The notes: generated by a model not told the origin, from the sequence alone. Counted from the first letter of the stretch, positions 15,971-25,894 are shown. The stretch is 64,000 bases of DNA from Gelidibacter sediminis (GCF_004364975.1 NZ_SOBW01000008.1:1052610-1116609); one strand, 5' to 3'. A program made the numbers and translations.

Positions 15971-17266
15971 TTAAGGAAAAATACCACGTTGTATATACGC
16001 TCTTTCAATACGCTCTATCGCAATCATATACGCCGTAGAGCGCATATCTAAATTTTTAAGTTGAGAGGTTTCATAAACTTTTTTAAATACCTCTTTAATT
16101 TTCTTATCTAATTTAATCATGATCTCATCAAGACCCCACAATTCTCCATTTCGGTTTTGCAACCATTCAAAATAGCTGCCTACCACACCACCTGAATTAC
16201 AAAGAATATCAGGAATTATGTCAATACCACGGTCCTTCAGTATTACTTCAGCTTCAACTGTAGTAGGACCATTAGCTCCTTCTGCAATTAAAAAAGCTTT
16301 TATTTTGCGTGCGCGTTCTTCCGTAATTTGGTTTCCTAACGCCGCAGGAATACAGATATCACATTCCAATTCAAAAAAGGAATCCTTATCAACCGCTTCT
16401 GAATCTGGAAAACCTAAGATACTTCCGTCATTAGCTAGAGTATGATTAAGTAACGACTCAACCTCCAACCCTTTTGGGTTTACAATAGTACCAAAGGCAT
16501 CTTGCACACCAACCATTTTAGCGCCCACTTCTTGTAAAAAATGCGATGCCCAATAACCAACATTACCAAACCCTTGCACGATGAAGGTTTTATCTTTCAA
16601 ATCAATGTTTTTATACTCTGCCCAATATTTAATGGTCAAAAATACACCGAACCCCGTTGCCCTGTCACGTCCCTCAAGACCTCCAGAGCCCACCGGCTTT
16701 CCCGTGACCACATGTTGATTTTTAGAGCGCTCTGATGGCGTTTTTGTTGACATATAAGTATCTGCAATCCAAGCCATGGTTTGTGCATTGGTATTTACAT
16801 CTGGAGCAGGAATATCATGCTCAGGACCAATATTATCTCCCAACGCATAAGCAAAACGTCTTGTAATACGTTCTAGCTCAGATGTTGAATATTTTAAGGG
16901 GTCCATTTGGATACCTCCCTTTGCGCCGCCATAAGGCAATCCTGCTAAAGACGTTTTCCATGTCATCCACATTGCCAATGCTTTTACTGCGTCAATATCA
17001 ATTGTTGGATGAAAGCGTAAACCTCCTTTATATGGACCTAGTGCATTATTGTGTTGCACCCGGTAGCCTTTAAAAATTTCCACATCGCCATTATCCATAC
17101 GTACTGGGAAATGAATGATTAGTTCATTATTTGCAACAGATAGGATTTTTTTGATGTTAGGGTTTAAATTCATCAATTCAGAGGCCGCATCAAATTGCTT
17201 CATTACATTTTGAAGCATCCCTTGTTTTGGAACCTCTTTGTCGTTCATTTTTTTTGTTAAAGTCAT
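15971..17266 (-). CDS. gdhA: Glu/Leu/Phe/Val family glutamate dehydrogenase
   Basis: A 431-residue hexameric-type dehydrogenase. Substrate and catalytic residues are in place: GPYKGGLRFHP, K104 in MTWKTSLAGL and the catalytic K116 in PYGGAKGGI. The nucleotide-binding domain has the FIVQGFGNVGYWASHFL Rossmann fingerprint. It interconverts glutamate and 2-oxoglutarate with ammonium; NAD versus NADP use is not settled from the sequence. Either the first Met or Met7 could start the protein. A small Cys-rich gene ends just ten bases upstream. Confidence 0.92.
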   Translation of the reverse strand: MTLTKKMNDKEVPKQGMLQNVMKQFDAASELMNLNPNIKKILSVANNELIIHFPVRMDNGDVEIFKGYRVQHNNALGPYKGGLRFHPTIDIDAVKALAMWMTWKTSLAGLPYGGAKGGIQMDPLKYSTSELERITRRFAYALGDNIGPEHDIPAPDVNTNAQTMAWIADTYMSTKTPSERSKNQHVVTGKPVGSGGLEGRDRATGFGVFLTIKYWAEYKNIDLKDKTFIVQGFGNVGYWASHFLQEVGAKMVGVQDAFGTIVNPKGLEVESLLNHTLANDGSILGFPDSEAVDKDSFFELECDICIPAALGNQITEERARKIKAFLIAEGANGPTTVEAEVILKDRGIDIIPDILCNSGGVVGSYFEWLQNRNGELWGLDEIMIKLDKKIKEVFKKVYETSQLKNLDMRSTAYMIAIERIERAYIQRGIFP

Positions 17267-17276
17267 ATAGTTATAT

Positions 17277-17474
17277 TTAAAAGATCACCTCCTCTTTACT
17301 GCTTAAGGCAGATAAATCATTGGCTTGATTCAGAAATTTTTCTTGAAAAACTTGATCATGATCCTCAGACACCTCGTATTCACTACAAGACCAAATGGCT
17401 CTTTTATCATTGGTCAAACAGCAATATTTCAAATGCTCACAAGAGGCACATAAACTATTTTCGAGAGTGTTCAT
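17277..17474 (-). CDS. Small Cys-rich protein upstream of glutamate dehydrogenase
   Basis: A 65-residue protein with five Cys in the first 30 residues (CASC, then KYCC and SC). The pattern CxxC-x5-CC suggests a zinc- or Fe-S-binding site. No signal peptide or membrane helix is present, and I do not know a named family. It stops ten bases before the dehydrogenase start, in the same direction, so the two should share a transcript. Its last codons contain GAGGAGGTGATC, a near-full complement of the 16S rRNA 3' end, unusual in this phylum where Shine-Dalgarno pairing is little used. Confidence 0.65.
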   Translation of the reverse strand: MNTLENSLCASCEHLKYCCLTNDKRAIWSCSEYEVSEDHDQVFQEKFLNQANDLSALSSKEEVIF

Positions 17475-17504
17475 AATTAAATATTTATAGCTTACCCCTT
17501 AAAA

Positions 17505-17534
17505 GCAAATGGTATGCCGCTAAATCGTTCAAAA
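17505..17534 (-). promoter_or_regulatory. Possible promoter for the Cys-rich gene and gdhA
   Basis: On the minus strand a TTTTG and, about 16 bases on, TACCATTTGC resemble the Bacteroidota -33 (TTG) and -7 (TAnnTTTG) boxes. The -7 box has one extra base compared with consensus and the spacing is short, so support is weak. It is 30-60 bases upstream of the Cys-rich gene. The rest of the spacer to 17653 is AT-rich, with one 10-bp palindrome (CCAATATTGG, 17639-17648) close to the end of the response-regulator gene. Confidence 0.25.
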
Positions 17535-17653
17535 GCTAAAATTTAGTTATATATCTGAAAATCAATATATTATAAAGTTTTAATTAAAACATATAATTCC
17601 ATATATCGGGTAATATCTCCTCGACGGGTCATAAATACCCAATATTGGAACAG

Positions 17654-18979
17654 TTATTTAATTTTTTCACGTAAGGTTTTGCGATCTATCTGTAAGATTT
17701 CTGCAGCCTTGGTTTTATTATTATTTGTTGCTTCCAAAACTTTGAGTATATGTCTTTTTTCAACTTCCTTCAGCGGTAAAAAAATATCTTGTTTTGGAAA
17801 ATCTATTTGATACTTTAAATACTTAGGCAAATCTTCAATCTCCACTTGCCTATCGCACATTATCACTGCACGTTGAATGCTATTTTCCAGCTCCCGGATA
17901 TTTCCCGGCCAATCATAGCGCTCTAAAGCTGACAAGGCCTCTTCTGAAATTTTTACGATACGATCTTTGTACTCTACGCCATATTTAAACAGAAATTTAT
18001 CCACAAGCAATGGAATATCAGATTTTCGATCTCGTAGTGGAGGAACATCAATTTGAACAACAGTGAGACGGTAATACAAATCTTCTCTAAATCGGCCATT
18101 TTTAATTAACTCCTTCAAATCTACGTTTGTGGCAGCAATGACTCTCACATCTATCTTTTCAACCTTTTGAGAGCCCACTCTCATAATTTCCTTTTCTTGT
18201 AAAACCCTTAGCAAGCTCAATTGTGTTACCATTGACGCGTTTCCAATTTCATCTAAAAAAAGTGTGCCTTTATTTGCTGCTTGAAAAAATCCACTACGGT
18301 CATCATTTGCCCCAGTAAATGCCCCTTTGGTATACCCAAATAGTTCAGCTTCTAACAGATTTTCAGGAATGGCACCACAATTTACTGCAACAAAAGGGGC
18401 TGCGGCAAATTTTCCCAAATAATGGATGGCACGAGCTACCAATTCTTTCCCTGTTCCACTCTCTCCTTTGATAAAAACTGTCGCCTTATTTTCTTTTACT
18501 CTATCAATGATATTAGAAACATTACGAAACGCCTCTGACTGCCCAATCAGTTCTCCAAAACCAGGATTATTAAGCGTTGATTTTTTATTTTGAGTATGCT
18601 TCACAGGCCGTAAGGCAATAGACTTTTCTACAGCTTTTTTAAGTTCCTCTTTGGTGAATGGTTTAGTCAAATAATCCATAGCTCCGGATTTCATGGCCTC
18701 TAAAGCACCATCTATTGAAGGAAAACCGGTGACCGCCAATTTGGGTATTTCAGGAAAATGTTCTGAGACATACTTAACCAATTGAAGACCGTCAACACCG
18801 GGCATTTGGAGGTCTGTGATTAGAAGATCAATAGATTGATCTTGTAAGATCCCGATTGCCTCTTTTACTGAAATGGCCTTATACGTATGGTAGTTTAATG
18901 ATTTGAGATGCCGTTGGATCAGCTCCAAAATTTGCACATCATCATCTACAATCAGGATATTTTCCTTTTCCAACTTCAT
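17654..18979 (-). CDS. Sigma-54-dependent response regulator, NtrC family
   Basis: A 441-residue regulator with three parts. The receiver domain (1-120) has phospho-acceptor D56 in LLITDLQMPGVDG and the conserved Lys in YLTKPF. The AAA+ domain has Walker A GESGTGKE (about 175), the sigma-54-contacting loop GAFTGA and GTLFLDEIGNAS. A Fis-type helix-turn-helix ends the protein (NNKTKAAEILQIDRKTL). It should bind upstream DNA and drive RNA polymerase with sigma-54. The gene starts two bases after the kinase stop, so both come from the acs transcript. A plausible target is acs itself, but I saw no convincing -24/-12 site upstream of it. Confidence 0.93.
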   Translation of the reverse strand: MKLEKENILIVDDDVQILELIQRHLKSLNYHTYKAISVKEAIGILQDQSIDLLITDLQMPGVDGLQLVKYVSEHFPEIPKLAVTGFPSIDGALEAMKSGAMDYLTKPFTKEELKKAVEKSIALRPVKHTQNKKSTLNNPGFGELIGQSEAFRNVSNIIDRVKENKATVFIKGESGTGKELVARAIHYLGKFAAAPFVAVNCGAIPENLLEAELFGYTKGAFTGANDDRSGFFQAANKGTLFLDEIGNASMVTQLSLLRVLQEKEIMRVGSQKVEKIDVRVIAATNVDLKELIKNGRFREDLYYRLTVVQIDVPPLRDRKSDIPLLVDKFLFKYGVEYKDRIVKISEEALSALERYDWPGNIRELENSIQRAVIMCDRQVEIEDLPKYLKYQIDFPKQDIFLPLKEVEKRHILKVLEATNNNKTKAAEILQIDRKTLREKIK

Positions 18980-18981
18980 AT

Positions 18982-20082
18982 TTATATTTTTGGAAATGTC
19001 AATGTAAACACTGTTCCTTTAGGCTTATTGAAACTGTGTTTTATAGTACCTCTATGGCTTTTCATGATACCATGCACCACACTCAATCCTAGACCTGAAC
19101 CTTCACCAACTGGTTTTGTTGTATAAAATGGGTTAAAAATATGCTCTGAAATTTCCTTAGGAATGCCCTTGCCTTCATCACTGATATGCAGCACAACTTC
19201 TTTGGGCTGGTTGCTGACATTTACGTCTATTATTCCATTTTTCGGAGAAAAATAAATGGCATTAATAACAAGATTAAATATGACTTGCGTGAGCTGAATG
19301 GCATCTACCCGTAAAAAAATATCATCTTCATTAAACGCTAAACGACACTCCAGTCCTTTTTTGCTAAAGTTGGGTTTTAAAAGGTTTATGGCCTCTATAA
19401 TAATCGGGTTAATATTAACAAGTTGCATATGATGCGGCATTTCACACGAAAAGAACATCAGTTTCTTTACAACTTCTCTCGAAAATATGGCACTGTTCAT
19501 TATTTTATCCAAGTCTTGTAGGGCATTATTGTCGTTGATAAAACGCTCCTTCAAAAGTTCAGAAAACCCGAGGATACTGGCCAATGGTGTATTGAGTTCA
19601 TGTGCTATACCTGCAGTAATTTCACCCAAAATGGCCAACCTGTCTGCGCGCTCCATTTGACGCTTTCTTAATTCCTCTTTTTCAATAATTTGCTTACGTT
19701 CTATCAGATTCCCAATTTCTGAAGCCACCGTTTTGAGCAGTTGTTTTTCTTCAGTTAAGAATACATTCTGATTATATTTCTCTTTAGAATAACCAATCTT
19801 TATGGAACCAAAAGGTAAATTAAATACTTTAATGGCGGATAAAATAAATACCTGATCCTTTAACCGCTGTCCAGCACATACAACAGTATCTCCCAGCTTC
19901 ATTTCTACAAAAGCCTCTTCATTATAGAGAATAGCCGCCTTAAGACTGGCGGCTATTGCTTTAAATGTTGGATCCAGATCATAAAGATTACAATTGGCAA
20001 TATAGGAACTGACATTATACAAACAGGTCAGCTCCTTAATGCGTTCTTTTAATTGATCTTCTGTTGAAACTAAAGCTCCCAT
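18982..20082 (-). CDS. Soluble sensor histidine kinase with GAF-like domain
   Basis: A 366-residue kinase. The N-terminal 130 residues look like a GAF-type sensor domain with no membrane segment, so it senses an internal signal. The dimerisation helix has the phospho-acceptor His in GIAHELNTP, and the catalytic domain shows the N box NLVINAIYFSP, the G1 box DEGKGIP and the G2 box GSGLGLSVVHG. It directly abuts acs, whose stop codon is adjacent to this ATG, and is followed by the NtrC-type regulator, its evident partner. The link to acetate metabolism is inferred from gene order. Confidence 0.92.
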   Translation of the reverse strand: MGALVSTEDQLKERIKELTCLYNVSSYIANCNLYDLDPTFKAIAASLKAAILYNEEAFVEMKLGDTVVCAGQRLKDQVFILSAIKVFNLPFGSIKIGYSKEKYNQNVFLTEEKQLLKTVASEIGNLIERKQIIEKEELRKRQMERADRLAILGEITAGIAHELNTPLASILGFSELLKERFINDNNALQDLDKIMNSAIFSREVVKKLMFFSCEMPHHMQLVNINPIIIEAINLLKPNFSKKGLECRLAFNEDDIFLRVDAIQLTQVIFNLVINAIYFSPKNGIIDVNVSNQPKEVVLHISDEGKGIPKEISEHIFNPFYTTKPVGEGSGLGLSVVHGIMKSHRGTIKHSFNKPKGTVFTLTFPKI

Positions 20083-21993
20083 TTATTCTGAAATCCTATG
20101 ATCTATAATATCTTGAACCACCTCTGGGTTTAACAGTGTACTTGTATCGCCTAAATTGCTCATATCATTTTCCGCGATTTTTCTTAAAATACGACGCATT
20201 ATTTTTCCACTTCTTGTTTTCGGCAAGGCTTCAGTAAATTGTATTTTATCAAGTTTTGCAATAGGTCCGATACGCTCAGAGATCAATTGGTTGATTTCCT
20301 TACGCAAATTATCATGCACCCGACTTTCTCCTGTCTCTTTTAAAGACACATACCCATAAAGGGCATTCCCTTTAATTTCGTGAGGGAAACCGACAATGGC
20401 ACTTTCTGAAACCGCTGGATGTTCATTAATTGCATCTTCTAATGGCCCTGTCCCTAAATTATGTCCGGAAACAATTACGACATCATCTACTCTACCTGTA
20501 ATTCTATAATATCCAACTTCATCCCGTAAAGCGCCATCGCCTGTAAAGTATTTATTCTCATAAGTAGAAAAATAGGTTTCTTTATAGCGTTCATGATTAT
20601 TCCAAATGGTACGCGCCATACCCGGCCACGGGAATTTAATGCATAAGCGGCCCTCCACTTGATTACCTTTTAGTTCTTCGCCTGTTTCATCCATAAGTGC
20701 TGGTTGCACTCCTAAAAATGGTAAAGTAGCATAAGTTGGTTTGGTTGGGGTTACATATGGCAAAGGAGAAATCATAATCCCCCCTGTTTCTGTTTGCCAC
20801 CAGGTGTCTACAATCGGGTTTTTACCCTTGCCTATAATGTCGTTATACCAATGCCAAGCTTCCTCATTAATAGGTTCTCCCACTGATCCCAATACTTTAA
20901 TACTAGATAAATCTACATTTTCTGCAAATGATAAATTTTGCTTGGCTAGGGCGCGAATTGCTGTGGGAGCAGTATAAAATTGGTTTACCTTATGTTTCTC
21001 AACAATCTTCCAAAATCTTCCAAAATCAGGATAATGAGGCACCCCTTCAAACATTACAGTAGTTGCACCGTTGGCCAAGGGGCCATAAACAATATAACTG
21101 TGTCCTGTAATCCATCCGATATCAGCCGTACACCAATAGACATCGTTTTCTTTATACTGAAAGACATTTTTAAATGTATAAGCCGTGTACACCATATATC
21201 CACCCGTAGTATGGACCATACCTTTTGGTTTACCGGTAGAACCTGACGTATACAAAATAAACAACGGATCTTCAGCATCCATAAGTTCTGCTTCACATTC
21301 CGCAGCAGCTTTATCTATTAAGGGTTGCAGCCAAATATCGCGGTCTTCCACCATGGTAATATCAGTATTGGTACGTTTAACAACCAACACTTTATCAACA
21401 CTACATTCTTGAAGTGCCTCGTCAACTATGCCTTTAAGATCTATGCTTTTGCTACCTCTATAGGACCCATCAGCAGTAATCACAATTTTGCAATCGCTAT
21501 CAATAATGCGCGTAGACAATGCTTTTGATGAAAACCCTGCAAATACGACATTGTGAATGGCGCCAATTCTGGCACAGGCCAATAAAGTGACGGCCAATTC
21601 AGGAATCATAGGTAAATACACGCACACACGATCTCCTTTTTTTACCCCTTGGTCTTTAAATACGTTTGCCATTTTACAAACACGCTTATGCAGTTCCTTA
21701 TAGGTGATGTGTTGCGCGTCTTCATCTGGACTGTTGGGTTCAAAGATAATTGCTGTTTTATCACCTCTATTCAACAAATGTCTGTCTAAGCAATTCTCTG
21801 TAATATTGAGTTTTGCGCCTTCAAACCATTTAATTTCTGGTGTGCTAAAATCCCAACTGAGTACCTTATCCCATTTTTTACGCCAAAGGAAATGTTCTTC
21901 AGCAATTTCTTCCCAAAAATTTTCAGGTTCTCTAACTGACTTTCTATAGACTTGGTAATATTCTTCAAGATTCTTAATACTATAATGACTCAT
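20083..21993 (-). CDS. acs: Acetate--CoA ligase (acetyl-CoA synthetase)
   Basis: A 636-residue AMP-forming enzyme of full family length. It has the phosphate-binding loop YTSGSTGKPKGMVHTTGGY, the acetate-pocket region WWQTETGG, the hinge YRITGRVDDV and the C-terminal PKTRSGKIMRR with the lysine that is acetylated in other bacteria to switch the enzyme off. It makes acetyl-CoA from acetate, ATP and CoA in the cytoplasm. It is the first gene of a three-gene minus-strand unit with the sensor kinase and the sigma-54 activator. Confidence 0.97.
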   Translation of the reverse strand: MSHYSIKNLEEYYQVYRKSVREPENFWEEIAEEHFLWRKKWDKVLSWDFSTPEIKWFEGAKLNITENCLDRHLLNRGDKTAIIFEPNSPDEDAQHITYKELHKRVCKMANVFKDQGVKKGDRVCVYLPMIPELAVTLLACARIGAIHNVVFAGFSSKALSTRIIDSDCKIVITADGSYRGSKSIDLKGIVDEALQECSVDKVLVVKRTNTDITMVEDRDIWLQPLIDKAAAECEAELMDAEDPLFILYTSGSTGKPKGMVHTTGGYMVYTAYTFKNVFQYKENDVYWCTADIGWITGHSYIVYGPLANGATTVMFEGVPHYPDFGRFWKIVEKHKVNQFYTAPTAIRALAKQNLSFAENVDLSSIKVLGSVGEPINEEAWHWYNDIIGKGKNPIVDTWWQTETGGIMISPLPYVTPTKPTYATLPFLGVQPALMDETGEELKGNQVEGRLCIKFPWPGMARTIWNNHERYKETYFSTYENKYFTGDGALRDEVGYYRITGRVDDVVIVSGHNLGTGPLEDAINEHPAVSESAIVGFPHEIKGNALYGYVSLKETGESRVHDNLRKEINQLISERIGPIAKLDKIQFTEALPKTRSGKIMRRILRKIAENDMSNLGDTSTLLNPEVVQDIIDHRISE

Positions 21994-22092
21994 GTTTATT
22001 ATGCTTTGTTGTCGTATTGTTAATTAGATTAGGTCATTGTTTACATGACGAACGTATGGCCCGTTTCTCAAAAATATCAAATAATTTTTAAA

Positions 22093-22118
22093 TTAGGTTA
22101 AACTTGATCAATACCTAA
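22093..22118 (-). promoter_or_regulatory. Dyad upstream of acs, possible operator
   Basis: TTAGGT and ACCTAA flank an 8-bp palindrome, TTGATCAA, about 100-125 bases upstream of the acs start. The two arms are not equally distant from the centre. An enhancer site for the nearby NtrC-type regulator would be expected at this distance, but no protein binding can be shown from sequence. The rest of the 243-base spacer between acs and the symporter gene is AT-rich with no gene. Confidence 0.25.
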
Positions 22119-22236
22119 ACTATTTCCAACTTTTTAAATTTAGGGGTCACATAAAGAGTTTTTAAGCTGATCATATTCCTTATAAAATCGTTCCTATTAT
22201 TTTTATATTCATAGAACATAGAATTTTTTCTAGAGT

Positions 22237-23607
22237 TTACAAATTGATCCGTTTAGCGTAGGCTTTCATTTCCTTTATTACCTTAGGTGCTAAAATGATG
22301 GTTGCCGTCATTGTAGGAATGGCCATTAAGGCAAACGTTCCATCTATCAAATTGAGCATCATACTTAAAGGTGTAATTGCACCAAGAATGATACTTGCGA
22401 TATAAAAATAATTATAGTAATGCTTGTTATGCGCTCCAAATAAAAAGGACATGCATTTTGTACCATAATAAGAATAGGTAAACAACGATGATATGCTAAA
22501 GGTAGCTATACATAATAACAACAAGTAGTTGCCATACACAGGAATAGCATCATTAAATGCTGCGGCCGTTAAACTTACGCCATTAACTTCGCTTGTTTGC
22601 CAAACTCCGGTAACCAAGATGGCTAACGCTGTTAAAGTACACACCACGAGTGTGTCTATTGCCGGGCCCAACATGGCTACCAAACCTTCACGTACAGGTT
22701 CGTTAGTCTTAGATGCACCATGAGCCATTGGTGCGGTCCCAATCCCAGCTTCATTAGAAAATGCACCACGCCTAACACCTAATAAAATTAATCCGCCAAC
22801 AAGACCTCCTAAAAAAGAATCGCCGTTATAGTATTCTCCAGCAAACGCATCGGTGAACATGAGGGCCAAATAACGTGGTACTTCGTCAAGGTATACCCCC
22901 AATATGATCAAAACTAGGGCAAAATATAGCACTACCATACTTGGTACCAATTTAGATGCTGTTTTACTAATTCTGTCCAATCCACCCAAAATAACCACTG
23001 CTGTTATTGCCACAAGAATGACTCCTATAATAATATTTGAGGTAGTGCTTACTTCCACCCCATTAGGTTCCAATAGAATAAAATTAATGGCTTGTTTAAG
23101 TTGATTGACGTTAAAAACTGGTAAAGCACCTATAAGTCCGCAAATACTAAAAAACACCGCTAATGGTTTCCATGATTTGCCTAAACCTTCCATAATAAAA
23201 TACATAGGCCCACCTTGAATATCTCCATTACTATCTTTACCTCTATACATAATAGCCAAGGTGCAGGTAAAAAATTTAGTTGACATGCCCACAATGGCAC
23301 TCATCCACATCCAAAACATTGCTCCCGGCCCACCAATGTGAATTGCTACAGCCACCCCAGCTATATTCCCCATTCCGATAGTGGAGGCCAAAGCAGTAGA
23401 AAGTGCCTGAAAATGTGTGATTTCACCTGGAGCATTAGGGTCATCGTACTTACCTCTTAAAACATTTAGGGCATGAAAAAAATAACGAAAAGGCAAAAAT
23501 CCGGAGCGTCCCAATAAATATAGGCCTCCTCCAATTAGTAATATCAATAAGGGTAAACCCCAAGCATAATCAGCATAGGTTTGAAAGATTGTATCTAAAG
23601 TCTCCAT
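22237..23607 (-). CDS. Alanine/glycine:cation symporter (AGCS family)
   Basis: A 456-residue inner-membrane transporter with about eleven helices. Family signatures are clear: ALSTALASTIGMGNIAGVAVAI near the N-terminus (the sodium and substrate site) and the mid-protein GVRRGAFSNEAGIGTAPMAHG. Members take up alanine or glycine with Na+ or H+. Length is usual. It lies upstream of acs in the same direction in reading terms but separated by a 243-base spacer, so it is probably a separate unit. Confidence 0.93.
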   Translation of the reverse strand: METLDTIFQTYADYAWGLPLLILLIGGGLYLLGRSGFLPFRYFFHALNVLRGKYDDPNAPGEITHFQALSTALASTIGMGNIAGVAVAIHIGGPGAMFWMWMSAIVGMSTKFFTCTLAIMYRGKDSNGDIQGGPMYFIMEGLGKSWKPLAVFFSICGLIGALPVFNVNQLKQAINFILLEPNGVEVSTTSNIIIGVILVAITAVVILGGLDRISKTASKLVPSMVVLYFALVLIILGVYLDEVPRYLALMFTDAFAGEYYNGDSFLGGLVGGLILLGVRRGAFSNEAGIGTAPMAHGASKTNEPVREGLVAMLGPAIDTLVVCTLTALAILVTGVWQTSEVNGVSLTAAAFNDAIPVYGNYLLLLCIATFSISSLFTYSYYGTKCMSFLFGAHNKHYYNYFYIASIILGAITPLSMMLNLIDGTFALMAIPTMTATIILAPKVIKEMKAYAKRINL

Positions 23608-23702
23608 TCGTAAAATTTGGTTAGCGATTTTAAAGATATAGTTTTCACCTTAGAAATTTTAAGAATGTTATATAAAAAATCTCGTTTACACTTAAAAGTT
23701 AT

Positions 23703-23710
23703 TAATTTTG
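23703..23710 (+). promoter_or_regulatory. Possible -7 box for the acyltransferase-like gene
   Basis: TAATTTTG fits the Bacteroidota TAnnTTTG -7 consensus exactly and lies 40 bases before the TTG start of the downstream gene. No TTG is found at the -33 position, so the call is tentative. The 143-base spacer is shared with the divergent symporter gene. Confidence 0.25.
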
Positions 23711-23750
23711 GATTTTAACATTATCTTTACATTTACTAGCCATAACCTCA

Positions 23751-24875
23751 TTGAAAGCAAACCGACTTTATTTTATTGACGCTGTAAGAGCGTTTGCCAT
23801 TTTAATGATGCTTCAAGGCCACTTTGTAGATACACTTCTTAACCCCATTTACAGAGATGACTCCTACACAGCGTATACTGTTTGGTCTTATTTTAGAGGC
23901 ATCACTGCCCCTACATTTTTTACTATTTCAGGATTGGTTTTTCTGTATTTACTATTAAAAGCTCACGCTAAAGGAAGTGACAAACAACGTTTACGGAAAG
24001 GTGCTACGCGTGGCGTGATGTTAATTGGCATTGGATATGCGCTGAGAATCCCGTTTTTTTCTTGGTTAAAAGGTGATTTTGATACCTATTTTTTGGTCAT
24101 TGACGTCCTTCAATGTATCGGATTATCATTACTAATGCTCATTGGCCTCTATCTTCTCTGCAGAAGAAACAGCACTATTCTCTCTATTTTGCTCTTTATA
24201 ATAGGTTGCGTCATATTTGTTACTGAGCCACTCTACCGAACGTTGACCTTAGAGAATGTGCCGCTGGTTTTTGCCAATTATTTGAGCAAAAGCAATGGCA
24301 GCGTGTTTACAATTCTGCCGTGGTTTGGCTATGTGGCCTTTGGCGGGTTCTTAGCGACCTTGTTTTTTAAGTATTCGCAACGAAAATATTTTAAACAGAT
24401 TACGGTATCTGCCTTTTTTGTTTTGAGCATTCTATTGCTGTTTTATTCAACACAAATTCTGCAACAATTGTTTCGAATTACAAACATTGAATTGTTTGAA
24501 AGAGCGGCTAACTATAATTATCTATTCTTGAGATTGGGGAATGTGCTCTTGTATTTCGCCTTCTTTTACTTTCTGGAACGTTTTATGAAGCAATCCATCG
24601 TGACTAGAATTGGCGAAACAACGCTTAATATTTATGTGGTCCATTTTATCATCATCTACGGAAGTTTTACAGGAATTGGCTTAAAGCATTTCTACTATAA
24701 ATCCTTAGAACCTTGGGAAGCAGTTTTTGGTGCGCTCGCCTTTATAGTGGCAGTCTGTATTATTGTTTTCCATATTGGAAAAACCAACGCTTTTATTTAC
24801 AAATACCTCAGAAAATTATTGCACCTCATTAAGCCAATAGACAAAAACACCAAAGAAACTGACGAAGAGTTCTAA
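23751..24875 (+). CDS. Heparan-alpha-glucosaminide N-acetyltransferase-like (DUF1624) membrane protein
   Basis: A 374-residue protein with about ten membrane segments. It opens with [26 protein letters not shown], in which the FIDxxRxxAI and QGH pattern is typical of the HGSNAT/DUF1624 and acyltransferase-3 group, which move acyl groups across the inner membrane. The acceptor is unknown. No suitable ATG exists at the domain start, and TTG is the best start visible, so the true N-terminus is uncertain by a few residues. The 3' end overlaps that of purC by four bases in convergent orientation. Confidence 0.75.
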   Translation: MKANRLYFIDAVRAFAILMMLQGHFVDTLLNPIYRDDSYTAYTVWSYFRGITAPTFFTISGLVFLYLLLKAHAKGSDKQRLRKGATRGVMLIGIGYALRIPFFSWLKGDFDTYFLVIDVLQCIGLSLLMLIGLYLLCRRNSTILSILLFIIGCVIFVTEPLYRTLTLENVPLVFANYLSKSNGSVFTILPWFGYVAFGGFLATLFFKYSQRKYFKQITVSAFFVLSILLLFYSTQILQQLFRITNIELFERAANYNYLFLRLGNVLLYFAFFYFLERFMKQSIVTRIGETTLNIYVVHFIIIYGSFTGIGLKHFYYKSLEPWEAVFGALAFIVAVCIIVFHIGKTNAFIYKYLRKLLHLIKPIDKNTKETDEEF

Positions 24876-25825
24876 TGGTACTCAGATAAAAAACGCTCCA
24901 CATTTGCTAGGATGCGTGCCTGTATTTGGCTCACATCTGCCTTTACGAAATCCTCACCCATAATATTCTCATAGAGTTCAATATACCTGTCAGAAACAGT
25001 TTCAATGTAGGCATCTGTCATTTCAGGAACTTTCTGGCCCTCTAAACCTTGAAAACCGTTAGTTATGAGCCACTGTCGTACAAATTCTTTAGACAACTGT
25101 TTTTGCTCCACCCCTTTGTCTTGACGATCTTCATACCCGTCGGCATAAAAATAACGTGAAGAATCTGGGGTATGTATTTCATCAATCAATACAATTTTAC
25201 CTTCTTTGGTTTTTCCAAATTCGTATTTGGTATCTACCAAAATCAACCCTCTACTCGCCGCAATTTCTGACCCACGTTGAAAAAGTTTTCGTGTATAGTC
25301 TTCTAGAATCACATAATCTGCTTCGCTAACAATACCGCGTTGTAATATATCCTCTCTAGAAATATCTTCATCATGATCTCCCATTTCAGCCTTAGTAGCG
25401 GGAGTAATTATAGGCTCCGGAAACTTGTCATTTTCTTTCATGCCTTCTGGAAGTGTCACGCCACATAACATGCGTTTGCCCGCTTTGTATTCTCGTGCAG
25501 CATGCCCCGACATATACCCACGTATAACCATTTCAACTTTAAAGGGTTCGCATAAATGCCCCACAGCAACGTTGGGATCTGGGGTAGCAATCAACCAATT
25601 AGGTACCAAATCTTCCGTTTGACCCATAAATTTGGTCGCAATTTGATTGAGAATCTGTCCTTTATACGGAATACCTTTGGGCATAACCACATCAAAAGCG
25701 CTTAACCTATCTGTAGCAATCATGACCAACAAATTATCATTGATATTATAAACTTCTCTGACCTTGCCTTTGTAAAGTCCTTTCTGTCCTGGAAAATTAA
25801 AGTTGGTGTCTATAATAGTATTCAT
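24872..25825 (-). CDS. purC: Phosphoribosylaminoimidazole-succinocarboxamide synthase
   Basis: SAICAR synthase of purine biosynthesis: it joins CAIR and aspartate using ATP. I start at ATG ([11 protein letters not shown]), three codons after the TTG that opens the frame. Family landmarks are [42 protein letters not shown] and [14 protein letters not shown]. The 317 residues match the longer PurC form of Bacteroidota and yeast. It is transcribed alone, convergent with the acyltransferase-like gene. Confidence 0.96.
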   Translation of the reverse strand: MNTIIDTNFNFPGQKGLYKGKVREVYNINDNLLVMIATDRLSAFDVVMPKGIPYKGQILNQIATKFMGQTEDLVPNWLIATPDPNVAVGHLCEPFKVEMVIRGYMSGHAAREYKAGKRMLCGVTLPEGMKENDKFPEPIITPATKAEMGDHDEDISREDILQRGIVSEADYVILEDYTRKLFQRGSEIAASRGLILVDTKYEFGKTKEGKIVLIDEIHTPDSSRYFYADGYEDRQDKGVEQKQLSKEFVRQWLITNGFQGLEGQKVPEMTDAYIETVSDRYIELYENIMGEDFVKADVSQIQARILANVERFLSEYH

Positions 25826-25894
25826 ATTGGTCAAGTTTTAGCGAATTAATATCCCACAAAAATAAGGGTAATGGTCTTTAGAATGCAAAAAAAA

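Noticed and set aside
20741-21528. Plus-strand frames opposite acs
   Set aside because: They mirror a 636-residue protein with all family motifs; no domain is seen in the opposite frames.
21994-22236. Sigma-54 (-24/-12) promoter upstream of acs
   Set aside because: I looked for GG-N10-GC with TGGCAC/TTGC context on the minus strand and found no convincing match.
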